This document shows, piece after piece, positions 1 to 6,894 of a DNA stretch of 8,953 bases (position 1 is the stretch's first letter; the number at the start of each line of letters is the position of its first letter). The notes below the pieces were generated by a model, which did no database searches, was not told where the DNA came from, and saw only the letters and a program-made list of their open reading frames with translations. The stretch is from Bacteroidota bacterium (GTDB lineage Bacteria > Bacteroidota > Bacteroidia > B-17B0 > Aurantibacillaceae): positions 1-8,953 of the forward strand of contig JAEZDS010000038.1 of the NCBI GenBank assembly GCA_023433205.1, in the 5' to 3' direction. Both the position numbers and the translations under genes were made by a program.

Positions 1-2
1 AT

Positions 3-1958
3 TCACTTGATAACGCGCTCAACCTGGTAGATGAAGCGTATTACGACAAAGCACTTCCCTATTTTGAACACTTGCTTGCTAACCATCCCGGGGAAGCATT
101 CCTTAAATACTCCTACGCCAAATGCGCGCTTTTCCGCGGTGACAGGCAACATGAGTCATACGACATTTTTACCGAGATAGCTCAGAAGATCCGCAAGATC
201 CCCGATGTACAATTCGACATGGCACTGGCGGCTTTTTACAGCCACAGATTTGAGGAGGCTGACAAGTATCTTGACAAATATCTCTCCGATAAAAAAACAC
301 GCTTTGATGGCGGTGAGAGCGCTGCCACTTTACAACGGTATATAATTAACGCGAAAAGTGCCATGGCCAGGCCAACTCAGCAAAAAGTTAGCGCGCTTGG
401 TGAAGCCGTTAACTCTGAGTACGACGAAATCAATCCGGCTTTGGGTCCGCGCAACAGGGTTCTCTTGTTCACCTACAAGGGTCCGCGAAGCAAAGGCGGG
501 CTTCAGTATGAAGATCTTGGCCAGGACATCCGGCACAGGGATTACCTTAGTGATATTTTCAGCACTTCGCGGGAGAGAGAACTTTTTGCCAAAGCCAAGC
601 CCCTTGATAGTCTGAACACGATCTATGAAGAGAAGTTACTCTCGGTAAGTGCAGATGGCCGCGCCCTGCTGCTGTACCAGGATATAGGCGACGGACACGG
701 AGACATTTATCTGAGCGCCTTTAATGGCAGATTTTTTGGAACGCCTCAACTGCTCAGGGGCGCTGTGAACGGTTATTCACGCGAAAAACACGCTGCACTT
801 TCACCCGATGGCAAAACACTTTATTTCAGCAGCGACCGGCCAGGCGGACATGGCGGAATGGATCTATACCGGGCCAGTCTGGGTGCTGATTCGGTGTGGA
901 CCAATATTGTGAACCTGGGACCCGCAGTGAATACCAAAGAAGATGAGGATTTTCCTTTTATACATGCTGACGGACTCACTTTCTTTTTTAGTTCGCGCGG
1001 TCATAATTCAATGGGTGGTTACGACATCTTCAGCAGCAGGATGGATGTGAAGGACAGTACCTTTATTGCGCCTGAAAATCTGGGTTATCCGCTTAACGGC
1101 ACCTCCGACGACATTTGTTTTATTCTTGACGCTCAGGGAAACAACGGATTTTTTAGCAGTGCGCGTTCAACAGGGATGGGGCAGAGCGATATTTTTCAGG
1201 CCCGGCCGCGGCTTTCTTCACCGGTTGATCCTGTTTATATAATACGAGGAGATGTGAAGAGTGGTGGCACTATTCCTGCTGCTATAATCACCATTGAACA
1301 GGGCGGGGCAAACAGAACGAACTACACCACAATATATACCGATACGGCAAGTGGCCAGTACCTGGCGGTGCTGCGTGCAGGATCAACCTATACACTCAGC
1401 TGCTGGTCAGAAGGAATGGGAACCTCCAGTTTTACTGTAGATACCCGAAAGCTGACCGTTTATACTGAGAAGACGCACAATTTTGAGCTTGCCTCGCCAC
1501 TGGTTTCGTCTGAACCTCTTGCCCCAACACCGCCCGAGACAGTGAATACTACCATCGGGAATTCAGCTCCTCCAGTGAGTCACACTACAGTGGCCTGGCC
1601 CGATAAAGACGGGTTTGAACCAAATACGCTGCTGCAGAAGAAGGCCATGCGTTACAGGGAGCGTTATGGAGATATAAGTGCAGAGGGTTTGGAATTTCGT
1701 GTGCAGTTCGCGGCCTTAAAGGGGCAGGGCAATTTGTATTTCCCAAAACTTTCGCGTTATGGCAGAATTGAAAGGCTGCGGCTTGACGATGGTTACACCC
1801 GGCTGACACTCGGAGGCAGTTTCAAAACCCTTCGCAAGGCATTTGAGATGAACAAAAAAGCCATCAGGGGAGGTGAGGAAGAGGCTTATGTAATAGCGCT
1901 CTACAAGGGAAAGAAGGTGGAGTTTGAGGAATTGGAGAGGATGGGGGTTTTTAAGTGA
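3..1958 (+). CDS. TPR / PD40 beta-propeller / SPOR-like envelope protein (5' end outside window)
   Basis: The frame is open to the left edge, so the true start is not in the window; 651 residues are visible. Residues 1 to about 115 look like TPR helices (ALPYFEHLLANHP, then a second alpha pair). PD40-type propeller blades recur at about residues 216, 267, 321 and 376, with motifs LSPDGKTLYFSSDRPGG, FFFSSRGHNSMGGYDIF and FFSSARSTGMGQSDIF. Residues 412-495 resemble a carboxypeptidase-regulatory-like beta-sandwich. A Pro/Thr/Ser-rich linker follows, then a SPOR-like module from residue 563 to the end (LEFRVQFAALKGQ, then DGYTRLTLGGSF). SPOR domains of known function bind peptidoglycan, so a periplasmic or outer-membrane-associated scaffold role is inferred. 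The order resembles the T9SS accessory protein PorE (TPR, PD40, CRD, OmpA_C), with SPOR in place of OmpA_C. The signal peptide or lipobox cannot be seen. The domain calls are fairly secure; the cellular role is not. Confidence 0.85.
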   Translation, partial: SLDNALNLVDEAYYDKALPYFEHLLANHPGEAFLKYSYAKCALFRGDRQHESYDIFTEIAQKIRKIPDVQFDMALAAFYSHRFEEADKYLDKYLSDKKTRFDGGESAATLQRYIINAKSAMARPTQQKVSALGEAVNSEYDEINPALGPRNRVLLFTYKGPRSKGGLQYEDLGQDIRHRDYLSDIFSTSRERELFAKAKPLDSLNTIYEEKLLSVSADGRALLLYQDIGDGHGDIYLSAFNGRFFGTPQLLRGAVNGYSREKHAALSPDGKTLYFSSDRPGGHGGMDLYRASLGADSVWTNIVNLGPAVNTKEDEDFPFIHADGLTFFFSSRGHNSMGGYDIFSSRMDVKDSTFIAPENLGYPLNGTSDDICFILDAQGNNGFFSSARSTGMGQSDIFQARPRLSSPVDPVYIIRGDVKSGGTIPAAIITIEQGGANRTNYTTIYTDTASGQYLAVLRAGSTYTLSCWSEGMGTSSFTVDTRKLTVYTEKTHNFELASPLVSSEPLAPTPPETVNTTIGNSAPPVSHTTVAWPDKDGFEPNTLLQKKAMRYRERYGDISAEGLEFRVQFAALKGQGNLYFPKLSRYGRIERLRLDDGYTRLTLGGSFKTLRKAFEMNKKAIRGGEEEAYVIALYKGKKVEFEELERMGVFK

Positions 1959-2033
1959 GGGGTTAAATTCTAAATACTAAGAGGTTACACAGAGAAACAC
2001 ATAGTTAGAGGCAGACATATCCGAAAACGGCAA

Positions 2034-2131
2034 ACTGCGTACTGCCCACTGCGACTGCCTACTGCAACTGCGTACTGCTAACTGCCCACTGCCTGCTGCC
2101 TACTGCGACTGCCCACTGCTCCCGCCCACTG
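2034..2131. repeat. Degenerate ACTGC tandem array
   Basis: About 13 to 14 near-contiguous units of ACTGC plus one or two variable bases (ACTGCGT, ACTGCCC, ACTGCG, ACTGCCT, ACTGCA and so on) run head to tail. One unit reads GCTGCCT and one is stretched near 2115-2127. The period alternates between 6 and 7, so it is not a coding repeat. The units are not palindromic, so no strong hairpin is expected. It lies between the envelope-protein gene and the pyrG promoter. Its function is unknown; it could be a simple-sequence expansion or a spreading intergenic repeat. Confidence 0.8.
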
Positions 2132-2176
2132 AAAACCTGTTAAAACAATTGCAGCTACTCCCTCAAAAGAATTAAG

Positions 2177-2184
2177 TACTTTTG
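2177..2184 (+). promoter_or_regulatory. Probable Bacteroidota-type -7 box of pyrG (TACTTTTG)
   Basis: TACTTTTG matches all fixed positions of the TAnnTTTG element that Bacteroidota primary sigma factors recognise near -7. It lies 31 bases before the pyrG ATG, so transcription would begin near 2188-2191 and leave a leader of about 25-28 bases. The upstream partner is weak: the nearest TTG (2149-2151) is 25 bases from the box, more than the usual spacing of about 19-21. Confidence 0.5.
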
Positions 2185-2218
2185 CATACAGTTTTCAGAA
2201 TTTTCGCAAAACTGTATG
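2185..2218. promoter_or_regulatory. Perfect 11-bp inverted repeat spanning the pyrG leader and start codon
   Basis: CATACAGTTTT (2185-2195) is an exact reverse complement of AAAACTGTATG (2208-2218), with 12 bases between them. The last three bases of the right arm are the pyrG ATG. As DNA, it is a two-fold symmetric site with arm centres 23 bp apart, directly after the -7 box, as an operator would be. As RNA, it could fold over the start codon, although a start near 2188-2191 would leave only the inner 5 to 8 pairs. The symmetry is directly visible; a regulatory role is inferred. Confidence 0.5.
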
Positions 2219-3820
2219 TCTTCCAACACTAAATACATCTTTGTTACCGGAGGGGTAACATCTTCTCTCGGAAAAGGTATCATCGCGGCATCGCTGGCTA
2301 AATTATTGCAGGCCAGGGGCTATACTGTTACCATCCAAAAGCTCGATCCTTACATAAACATTGATCCGGGCACACTCAACCCTTACGAACACGGAGAGTG
2401 TTATGTAACCGACGACGGGGCTGAGACCGATCTTGACCTTGGTCACTACGAGCGGTTCTTGAATGTGAGCACCTCGCAGGCCAATAACGTTACTACCGGC
2501 CGCATTTACCAAAGCGTAATTGAAAAAGAACGTAAGGGCGAATATCTCGGTAAAACCGTGCAGGTGATCCCGCACATAACCGACGAGATCAAAAACCGCA
2601 TCAAGCTATTGGGCAAAACCGGTCAGTTTCAATTCGTGATCACGGAAATTGGCGGCACTGTTGGTGACATTGAGTCGCTGCCTTATATTGAGGCTGTACG
2701 TCAGTTAAAGTGGGAATTGGGCAACGACTGTATAGCCGTACATCTTACATTACTGCCCTATCTTGCTACATCCGGAGAATTAAAGACCAAGCCCACGCAG
2801 CACTCAGTAAAAATGCTGCTTGAATCGGGTGTGCAGCCTGATATACTCGTTTGCCGTTCTGAACACAAGATCAGCAAGGAGATGAAAAAGAAGATCGCCC
2901 TGTTCTGTAACGTTTCTGCCGACGCGGTTATTGAGGCCCTTGACGCGACCACCATTTACGAGGTTCCCATTTTGATGGAAAAGGAAAAACTCGACCAGAT
3001 CGTGCTCAAAAAACTGCAGGTGGGAGCCATTCCGGAGATCCATCTTGAAAAATGGAAAAAGTTTTTGCAGCGTTTTCACAATCCTACCAAACACGTAACC
3101 ATTGGCCTTATTGGCAAGTACGTTGAACTGAAAGAGTCTTATAAATCCATCGCCGAAGCACTTATCCACGCCGGAGCGGTAAATAACTGCAGGGTGGAGG
3201 TTGACTGGATCCACAGCGAAAGTCTGAGCGAAGATAACATCAGCGAACGGTTGAAAGATCTGAACGGTATACTTGTAGCGCCGGGATTCGGTAACAGAGG
3301 TATAGAAGGAAAAGTTACGGCTATTAAATATGCCAGGGAAAACAAGATTCCTTTTCTGGGCATTTGTTTAGGGATGCAATGCGCGGTGATTGAATACGCG
3401 CGGAATGTGCTTGGCTTAAAAGACGCGCACAGCCGCGAGATGAATCCAGCTACCAACAGTCCGGTGATTGACCTGCTGGAGGCGCAGAAGAATATCTCTC
3501 ACATGGGTGGAACAATGCGGCTTGGCGCTTATCCCTGCCGGCTTGAGGAAAAGTCGCTGGCATACAAGATCTACGAAACAGCCGACATCAGCGAGCGGCA
3601 TCGCCACCGTTATGAATTCAATAACGAATACACTGCAAGGTTCCGCGAGGCGGGCATGGCCCTGTCGGGAGTTAACCCCGATGCCGGACTTGTAGAGATC
3701 GTGGAGATCCCCAAACATCCGTTTTTTATTGGTGTTCAGTTTCATCCTGAATACAAGAGTACTGTTGAAAAACCACATCCGCTTTTTGTGCATTTTCTGA
3801 AGGCGGCTTTAAAATCCTGA
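2216..3820 (+). CDS. pyrG: CTP synthase (glutamine-hydrolysing)
   Basis: Cytosolic enzyme that converts UTP, ATP and glutamine to CTP, the last step of de novo pyrimidine nucleotide synthesis. The 534 residues match the usual full length. The amidoligase domain occupies about residues 1-265: P-loop GGVTSSLGKG (12-21, Lys20), the DDGAETDLDLGHYERF block from residue 66 (Asp74 at the Mg position), and EIGGTVGDIES from Glu144. The class I glutamine amidotransferase domain spans about 295-530: oxyanion loop PGFGNRG, nucleophile Cys384 in GICLGMQ, and His510 and Glu512 in QFHPEYKS. All catalytic residues are present, so the enzyme should be active. The ATG at 2216 places the N-terminal strand KYIFVTGG as in homologues. 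No Shine-Dalgarno sequence is visible; the leader is A/T-rich. It overlaps rimM by one base. Confidence 0.98.
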   Translation: MSSNTKYIFVTGGVTSSLGKGIIAASLAKLLQARGYTVTIQKLDPYINIDPGTLNPYEHGECYVTDDGAETDLDLGHYERFLNVSTSQANNVTTGRIYQSVIEKERKGEYLGKTVQVIPHITDEIKNRIKLLGKTGQFQFVITEIGGTVGDIESLPYIEAVRQLKWELGNDCIAVHLTLLPYLATSGELKTKPTQHSVKMLLESGVQPDILVCRSEHKISKEMKKKIALFCNVSADAVIEALDATTIYEVPILMEKEKLDQIVLKKLQVGAIPEIHLEKWKKFLQRFHNPTKHVTIGLIGKYVELKESYKSIAEALIHAGAVNNCRVEVDWIHSESLSEDNISERLKDLNGILVAPGFGNRGIEGKVTAIKYARENKIPFLGICLGMQCAVIEYARNVLGLKDAHSREMNPATNSPVIDLLEAQKNISHMGGTMRLGAYPCRLEEKSLAYKIYETADISERHRHRYEFNNEYTARFREAGMALSGVNPDAGLVEIVEIPKHPFFIGVQFHPEYKSTVEKPHPLFVHFLKAALKS

Positions 3821-4323
3821 TGCTGTTGGAGCAGGTTGAAATAGGTTATTTCAGCAAAACCCATGGGGTGAAAGGGCAGCTGCTGCTTAAACTTTCTGTT
3901 GACATTAATGAGAAAGAGGTACACGCGGTGTTTGTTGATCAGCATGGCAGCAGGGCACCGCTGTTTGTAAGTTCGGCTGCTCAAACCCCGCAGGGATTGC
4001 TGCTGATGCTTGAAGACATTACGAGTGTTGAGCAGGCGCGCACATTACTGAACAAAAAAGTTTATGCGGAAAGCAGGATCATCATTGAAGAGGAAGAAAC
4101 GGCTGACCTTGAAGGTTATGAATTACAGGACAAACATTTTGGCTCTCTTGGCAAGGTGCTTTCCGTTGTGGATAATGGCGCGCAGGATTTGCTGGTGCTC
4201 AATTTTAAAGACCGTGAAGTGATGCTGCCTCTTGTTGATGCTTTTATTGAGAGTATTGACGACGATAACAAAATTGTGAAGTACAATGCCCCTGAAGGGC
4301 TGCTGGAAATTTTTCTGGAATAG
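3820..4323 (+). CDS. rimM: Ribosome maturation factor RimM
   Basis: Assembly factor that binds ribosomal protein S19 and helps mature the head of the 30S subunit. The 167 residues are typical for the family. The N-terminal RimM barrel covers about residues 4-90, opening with VEIGYFSKTHGVKGQL. A PRC-barrel domain follows from about residue 95 (LEGYELQD, LGKVLSVVDNGAQDLLVL, EVMLPLVDAFI) and ends in the family's characteristic APEGLLE near the C-terminus. The start is the ATG of the TGATG junction with pyrG, which suggests coupled translation. In many bacteria rimM sits with rpsP, trmD and rplS; here it follows pyrG and none of those genes is visible. It ends in TAG, so amber is an ordinary stop in this genome. 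Confidence 0.95.
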   Translation: MLLEQVEIGYFSKTHGVKGQLLLKLSVDINEKEVHAVFVDQHGSRAPLFVSSAAQTPQGLLLMLEDITSVEQARTLLNKKVYAESRIIIEEEETADLEGYELQDKHFGSLGKVLSVVDNGAQDLLVLNFKDREVMLPLVDAFIESIDDDNKIVKYNAPEGLLEIFLE

Positions 4324-4590
4324 CCCCGTCACTGCGACCTTTTTTTTACTGTGAAGGTTTTCTGATAACCTGCGTTTGCTCTGTGTTTTTTCTGGCGGAG
4401 ATGAGCCGTGGATATATTTTCACGGTGTGTGGAATTCAGTCCACTGACCTGACATTACTCATTGGTTTACCCGCGCTAACCACAAATTCCTGGTCTCGGG
4501 TTCACTTTTTGCATGGTTTTACGTAATTGTGTCTGTGTAACTGATCTGCGCAGTCATCCTTCATTGGTATTTACAAATTAGCTGAGAAGT
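4324..4590. other. Intergenic spacer between rimM and the kinase gene
   Basis: No supported gene lies in these 267 bases. Two weak inverted repeats are visible: ACCTT/AAGGT around a T-run (4337-4358) and CCGTG/CACGG (4406-4425). Neither has a terminator-like T-tract after its stem. No full TAnnTTTG element is present; TATATTTT (4413-4420) and TAATTGTG (4524-4531) each miss one base. The kinase promoter probably lies here but cannot be placed. Confidence 0.5.
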
Positions 4591-6555
4591 ATGTGGGATG
4601 AGGTAAAAGAGTTTTTTACGGGATTATTCGAAAGTGAGCATTGGCAGGCACGGTGGCACCATGGTTACTGGAGCACTTTTCACGGCTGGATGTACATTGC
4701 GGGAGAATTTCTTGTCGCCACAGCCTATCTTATCATACCTGTAATAATACTGAGGTTTGTCGCCAAAAGAAAGATCAGGTTTCACCGCATGTATTACCTT
4801 TTTGCTGCGTTTTTGCTGGTTTGCGGGACGGCACACCTGGTAAATGGTCTGATCTTCTGGGTACCGCTTTTCCGGTTCAGTGCTTTGCTTTTTTTCTGCA
4901 CAGGGCTCGTGAGCTGGATAACAGTGTTATATCTTTTTAAACTATTGCCCGTTGCTTTTGGAGTAAAAACACGCGAGCAACTCGAAAGTGAAATGGTGCG
5001 CAATACTGCGCTGTTAAAAAAATTGCAGGGCTATAATGAATCTCTTTCCCTCAAAAATAATGAACTGAAACTACAGAAAGAATTCACTGAGTCGGTGCTT
5101 GACCTGATCATGGAGAATGTGTGCGTTTTTGACAGAGAGATGAGACTTATGACATTAAATCAGAGCGCGGCTGCCACTTTTAAATTGGATAAACAGACGA
5201 GTACCGGCAAACATTTTACCGAGTTGTTCGGCCATAATTCTCCTGTTTTTGGAGATATTCAGCTTGCCTTTAAAGGCATTGAGAGCAGCAATGATCTTTA
5301 CTATTCTGCTTTGTTCGACAGGTATTTTAAGACGCATTTTGCCCCTTTGAGAGATGCTGAAGACAAGGTGTATGCCGTTTTGCTGATGTCGCATGATGTT
5401 ACCGAGACGGTTCAGCGCCAGAGAAGCCTGGCCGAACTCAACGAAACCTTTAAACTTGCCGAAGAAATCAGCCGCTCTGGCAGCTACAAGTACGATCTGT
5501 ATTCTGGCAGCCTCAACCATTCCGATAATCTGTATCAGCTGCTTGGTCTTGATCCGAAAAAACAAATATTGACGCCCGAATTATTTAACGAGATGGTGCT
5601 TGAGGAAGACAAACAGAAGTCGGCCACACTCACGGAACTGGTGCTGAAGGAGGGAGAACCCCGGACCATGGAATTAAAGATAAAAAGAGCCACATCGGAG
5701 GTGATCCATGTTCGGCATACAGGAAAAAGACTAAGGAATGATGCGGGAGAGGAATTTATAATTGGTGCCATTCAGGATATTACAGAAGATGTAAAAAAGA
5801 GTCTGGAGCTGCAAAACCAGTATAATGAAGTGCAACTCGTTAACGAGGAGCTGGAACAGTATGTATTTCTTCTGAGCCACGATCTTCAGGAGCCAATGCG
5901 CAAGATACTGATGTTCCTGGGGATGCTTGAATCAAATGATTGCGTGGCCGACCGGCACAGGGGGATCCTTGATAAGGCCCAGTCTGCCGCGATACGGATG
6001 AGAGAGCTTATGACAGATGTGCTTGATTACTCACAGGTGAGAAGTGAGAGTCTGGCTTACAGAGATGTTGACCTGAAGGAGATTGCCGGGGAAGTTCAGG
6101 CTGATTATTCGCTGATGACGGAAGAAAAGAACGCCCTGGTTTTGGTTAAAGATCTGCCGGTTGTAAAGGGTGTGCGGACGCAACTTCATCAGCTTTTTTC
6201 CAACCTTTTTTCCAATGCTTTAAAATTTAATGATAAAAGAAAGCCGGAACTCAAAATTTCGGGGGCAGTTCTGAATGATGGAGAAGGGCATGAGGGATTA
6301 CTGAGTGGCACTTCTTACTACGTGATTACTTTTGAGGACAACGGTATTGGTTTTGACGCCTCATACAAGGAAAAGGTTTTTGAAATATTTCAGCGTTTGC
6401 ATAACAATGAAAAAGAATACAAGGGAACCGGCATTGGTCTTTCCATCTGCCGGCGTGTGGTAAAAAACCACCACGGACATATTACGGCCGCCAGCGAGCC
6501 GGGAAAAGGCACCACTTTTACCGTGTATCTGCCGGTTGATCCTGATGAGTTCTGA
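4591..6555 (+). CDS. Membrane sensor histidine kinase with ethylene-receptor-like N-terminal domain
   Basis: 654 residues. Three hydrophobic segments (about 34-57, 68-91, 97-120) form a domain like the Cu(I)/ethylene-binding domain of ETR1. Visible correspondences are AYLIIP (45-50; ETR1 AYFSIP with Tyr32, Ile35, Pro36), CGTAHLVN (78-85; ETR1 CGATHLIN with copper ligands Cys65 and His69), and GVKTRE at the exit (ETR1 SVKTRE). Glu39 stands where ETR1 has Asp25. Then come a coiled coil (about 128-165), PAS 1 (about 167-273), PAS 2 (about 287-399), HisKA with phospho-acceptor His430 in SHDLQEP, and HATPase_c with N box Asn542, G1 DNGIG (583-587), F box (597-602) and G2 GTGIGL (612-617). All kinase residues are intact, so activity is likely. 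There is no receiver domain and no adjacent response regulator; the partner is unknown. The ligand is inferred, not shown: it may be ethylene, copper or another small hydrophobic molecule. Confidence 0.93.
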   Translation: MWDEVKEFFTGLFESEHWQARWHHGYWSTFHGWMYIAGEFLVATAYLIIPVIILRFVAKRKIRFHRMYYLFAAFLLVCGTAHLVNGLIFWVPLFRFSALLFFCTGLVSWITVLYLFKLLPVAFGVKTREQLESEMVRNTALLKKLQGYNESLSLKNNELKLQKEFTESVLDLIMENVCVFDREMRLMTLNQSAAATFKLDKQTSTGKHFTELFGHNSPVFGDIQLAFKGIESSNDLYYSALFDRYFKTHFAPLRDAEDKVYAVLLMSHDVTETVQRQRSLAELNETFKLAEEISRSGSYKYDLYSGSLNHSDNLYQLLGLDPKKQILTPELFNEMVLEEDKQKSATLTELVLKEGEPRTMELKIKRATSEVIHVRHTGKRLRNDAGEEFIIGAIQDITEDVKKSLELQNQYNEVQLVNEELEQYVFLLSHDLQEPMRKILMFLGMLESNDCVADRHRGILDKAQSAAIRMRELMTDVLDYSQVRSESLAYRDVDLKEIAGEVQADYSLMTEEKNALVLVKDLPVVKGVRTQLHQLFSNLFSNALKFNDKRKPELKISGAVLNDGEGHEGLLSGTSYYVITFEDNGIGFDASYKEKVFEIFQRLHNNEKEYKGTGIGLSICRRVVKNHHGHITAASEPGKGTTFTVYLPVDPDEF

Positions 6556-6662
6556 TCAGAGAGCGGGTTATCTGCGCATGACTTCAGACTTCTGCGTTTT
6601 ATTTGCGAAAGAGGTTAAGGCGAATTCCCGTATCAGGTACAAATTTGCCGGCCTAAGTTCCC

Positions 6663-6780
6663 CCTTACAATGCGGATGTACCAAAAAGTCTTAAAGACAC
6701 TGTTAAAGTTGATCTCGAAAAATCTTCCTTACAATGCAGGGTCTATTTACCACAGAGTCTCAAAGACACCATTAAGCGTG
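6663..6780. repeat. Imperfect direct repeat, two copies of about 50 bp
   Basis: Copy 1 (about 6663-6710) and copy 2 (about 6727-6780) both begin CCTTACAATGC, share a GTCTnAAAGACAC core (6688-6700 and 6757-6769) and then have TTAA three bases on. They differ by a 5-base indel and scattered substitutions. The core of copy 1 is itself near-palindromic (GTCTT-A-AAGAC). They lie in non-coding DNA after the kinase gene. Their origin is unknown; they could be a decayed intergenic repeat family or traces of an insertion. Confidence 0.65.
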
Positions 6781-6808
6781 TTCATAGGATATATTGACAC
6801 TAAGGGCC

Positions 6809-6841
6809 CATTCTTATCCTGCCGTTGGCGGAATAAGAATG
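6809..6841. repeat. Strong stem-loop of unknown function
   Basis: The arms CATTCTTATCCTGCC (6809-6823) and GGCGGAATAAGAATG (6827-6841) pair over 15 positions: 13 Watson-Crick pairs, one G-T wobble and one C-A mismatch, around a 3-base loop. The outer nine pairs are perfect. No T-run follows on either strand, so it is not a standard intrinsic terminator. It could be a REP- or MITE-like relic or a structured RNA element between two convergent genes. Confidence 0.6.
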
Positions 6842-6894
6842 AGCGCAAAACGACACAATGTTATAACATCATCAACCCGGTTAGGAAATGATGT

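Noticed and set aside
2034..2131. CRISPR array.
   Set aside because: The repeat unit is 5 bases with 1-2 base gaps; there are no spacers of the expected length and no cas genes.
2804..3214. Minus-strand open frames of up to 136 codons within pyrG, and similar ones within the kinase and rimM.
   Set aside because: They lie opposite well-conserved coding sequence, show no recognisable motif, and fit antisense shadow frames.
4337..4358. Possible rimM terminator, ACCTT/AAGGT around a T-run.
   Set aside because: The T-run lies in the loop rather than after the stem, and the stem is only five pairs.
6575..6603. Possible terminator after the kinase: CGCA/TGCG followed by TTTTATTT.
   Set aside because: The stem is only four solid pairs with mismatches beyond, too weak to call an intrinsic terminator.
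6670..6891. A 73-codon open frame between the kinase and its relic.
   Set aside because: It is made of the direct repeat and the hairpin, has no domain-like pattern or ribosome binding signal, and its ATG lies inside the repeated CCTTACAATGC motif. It is better read as non-coding.
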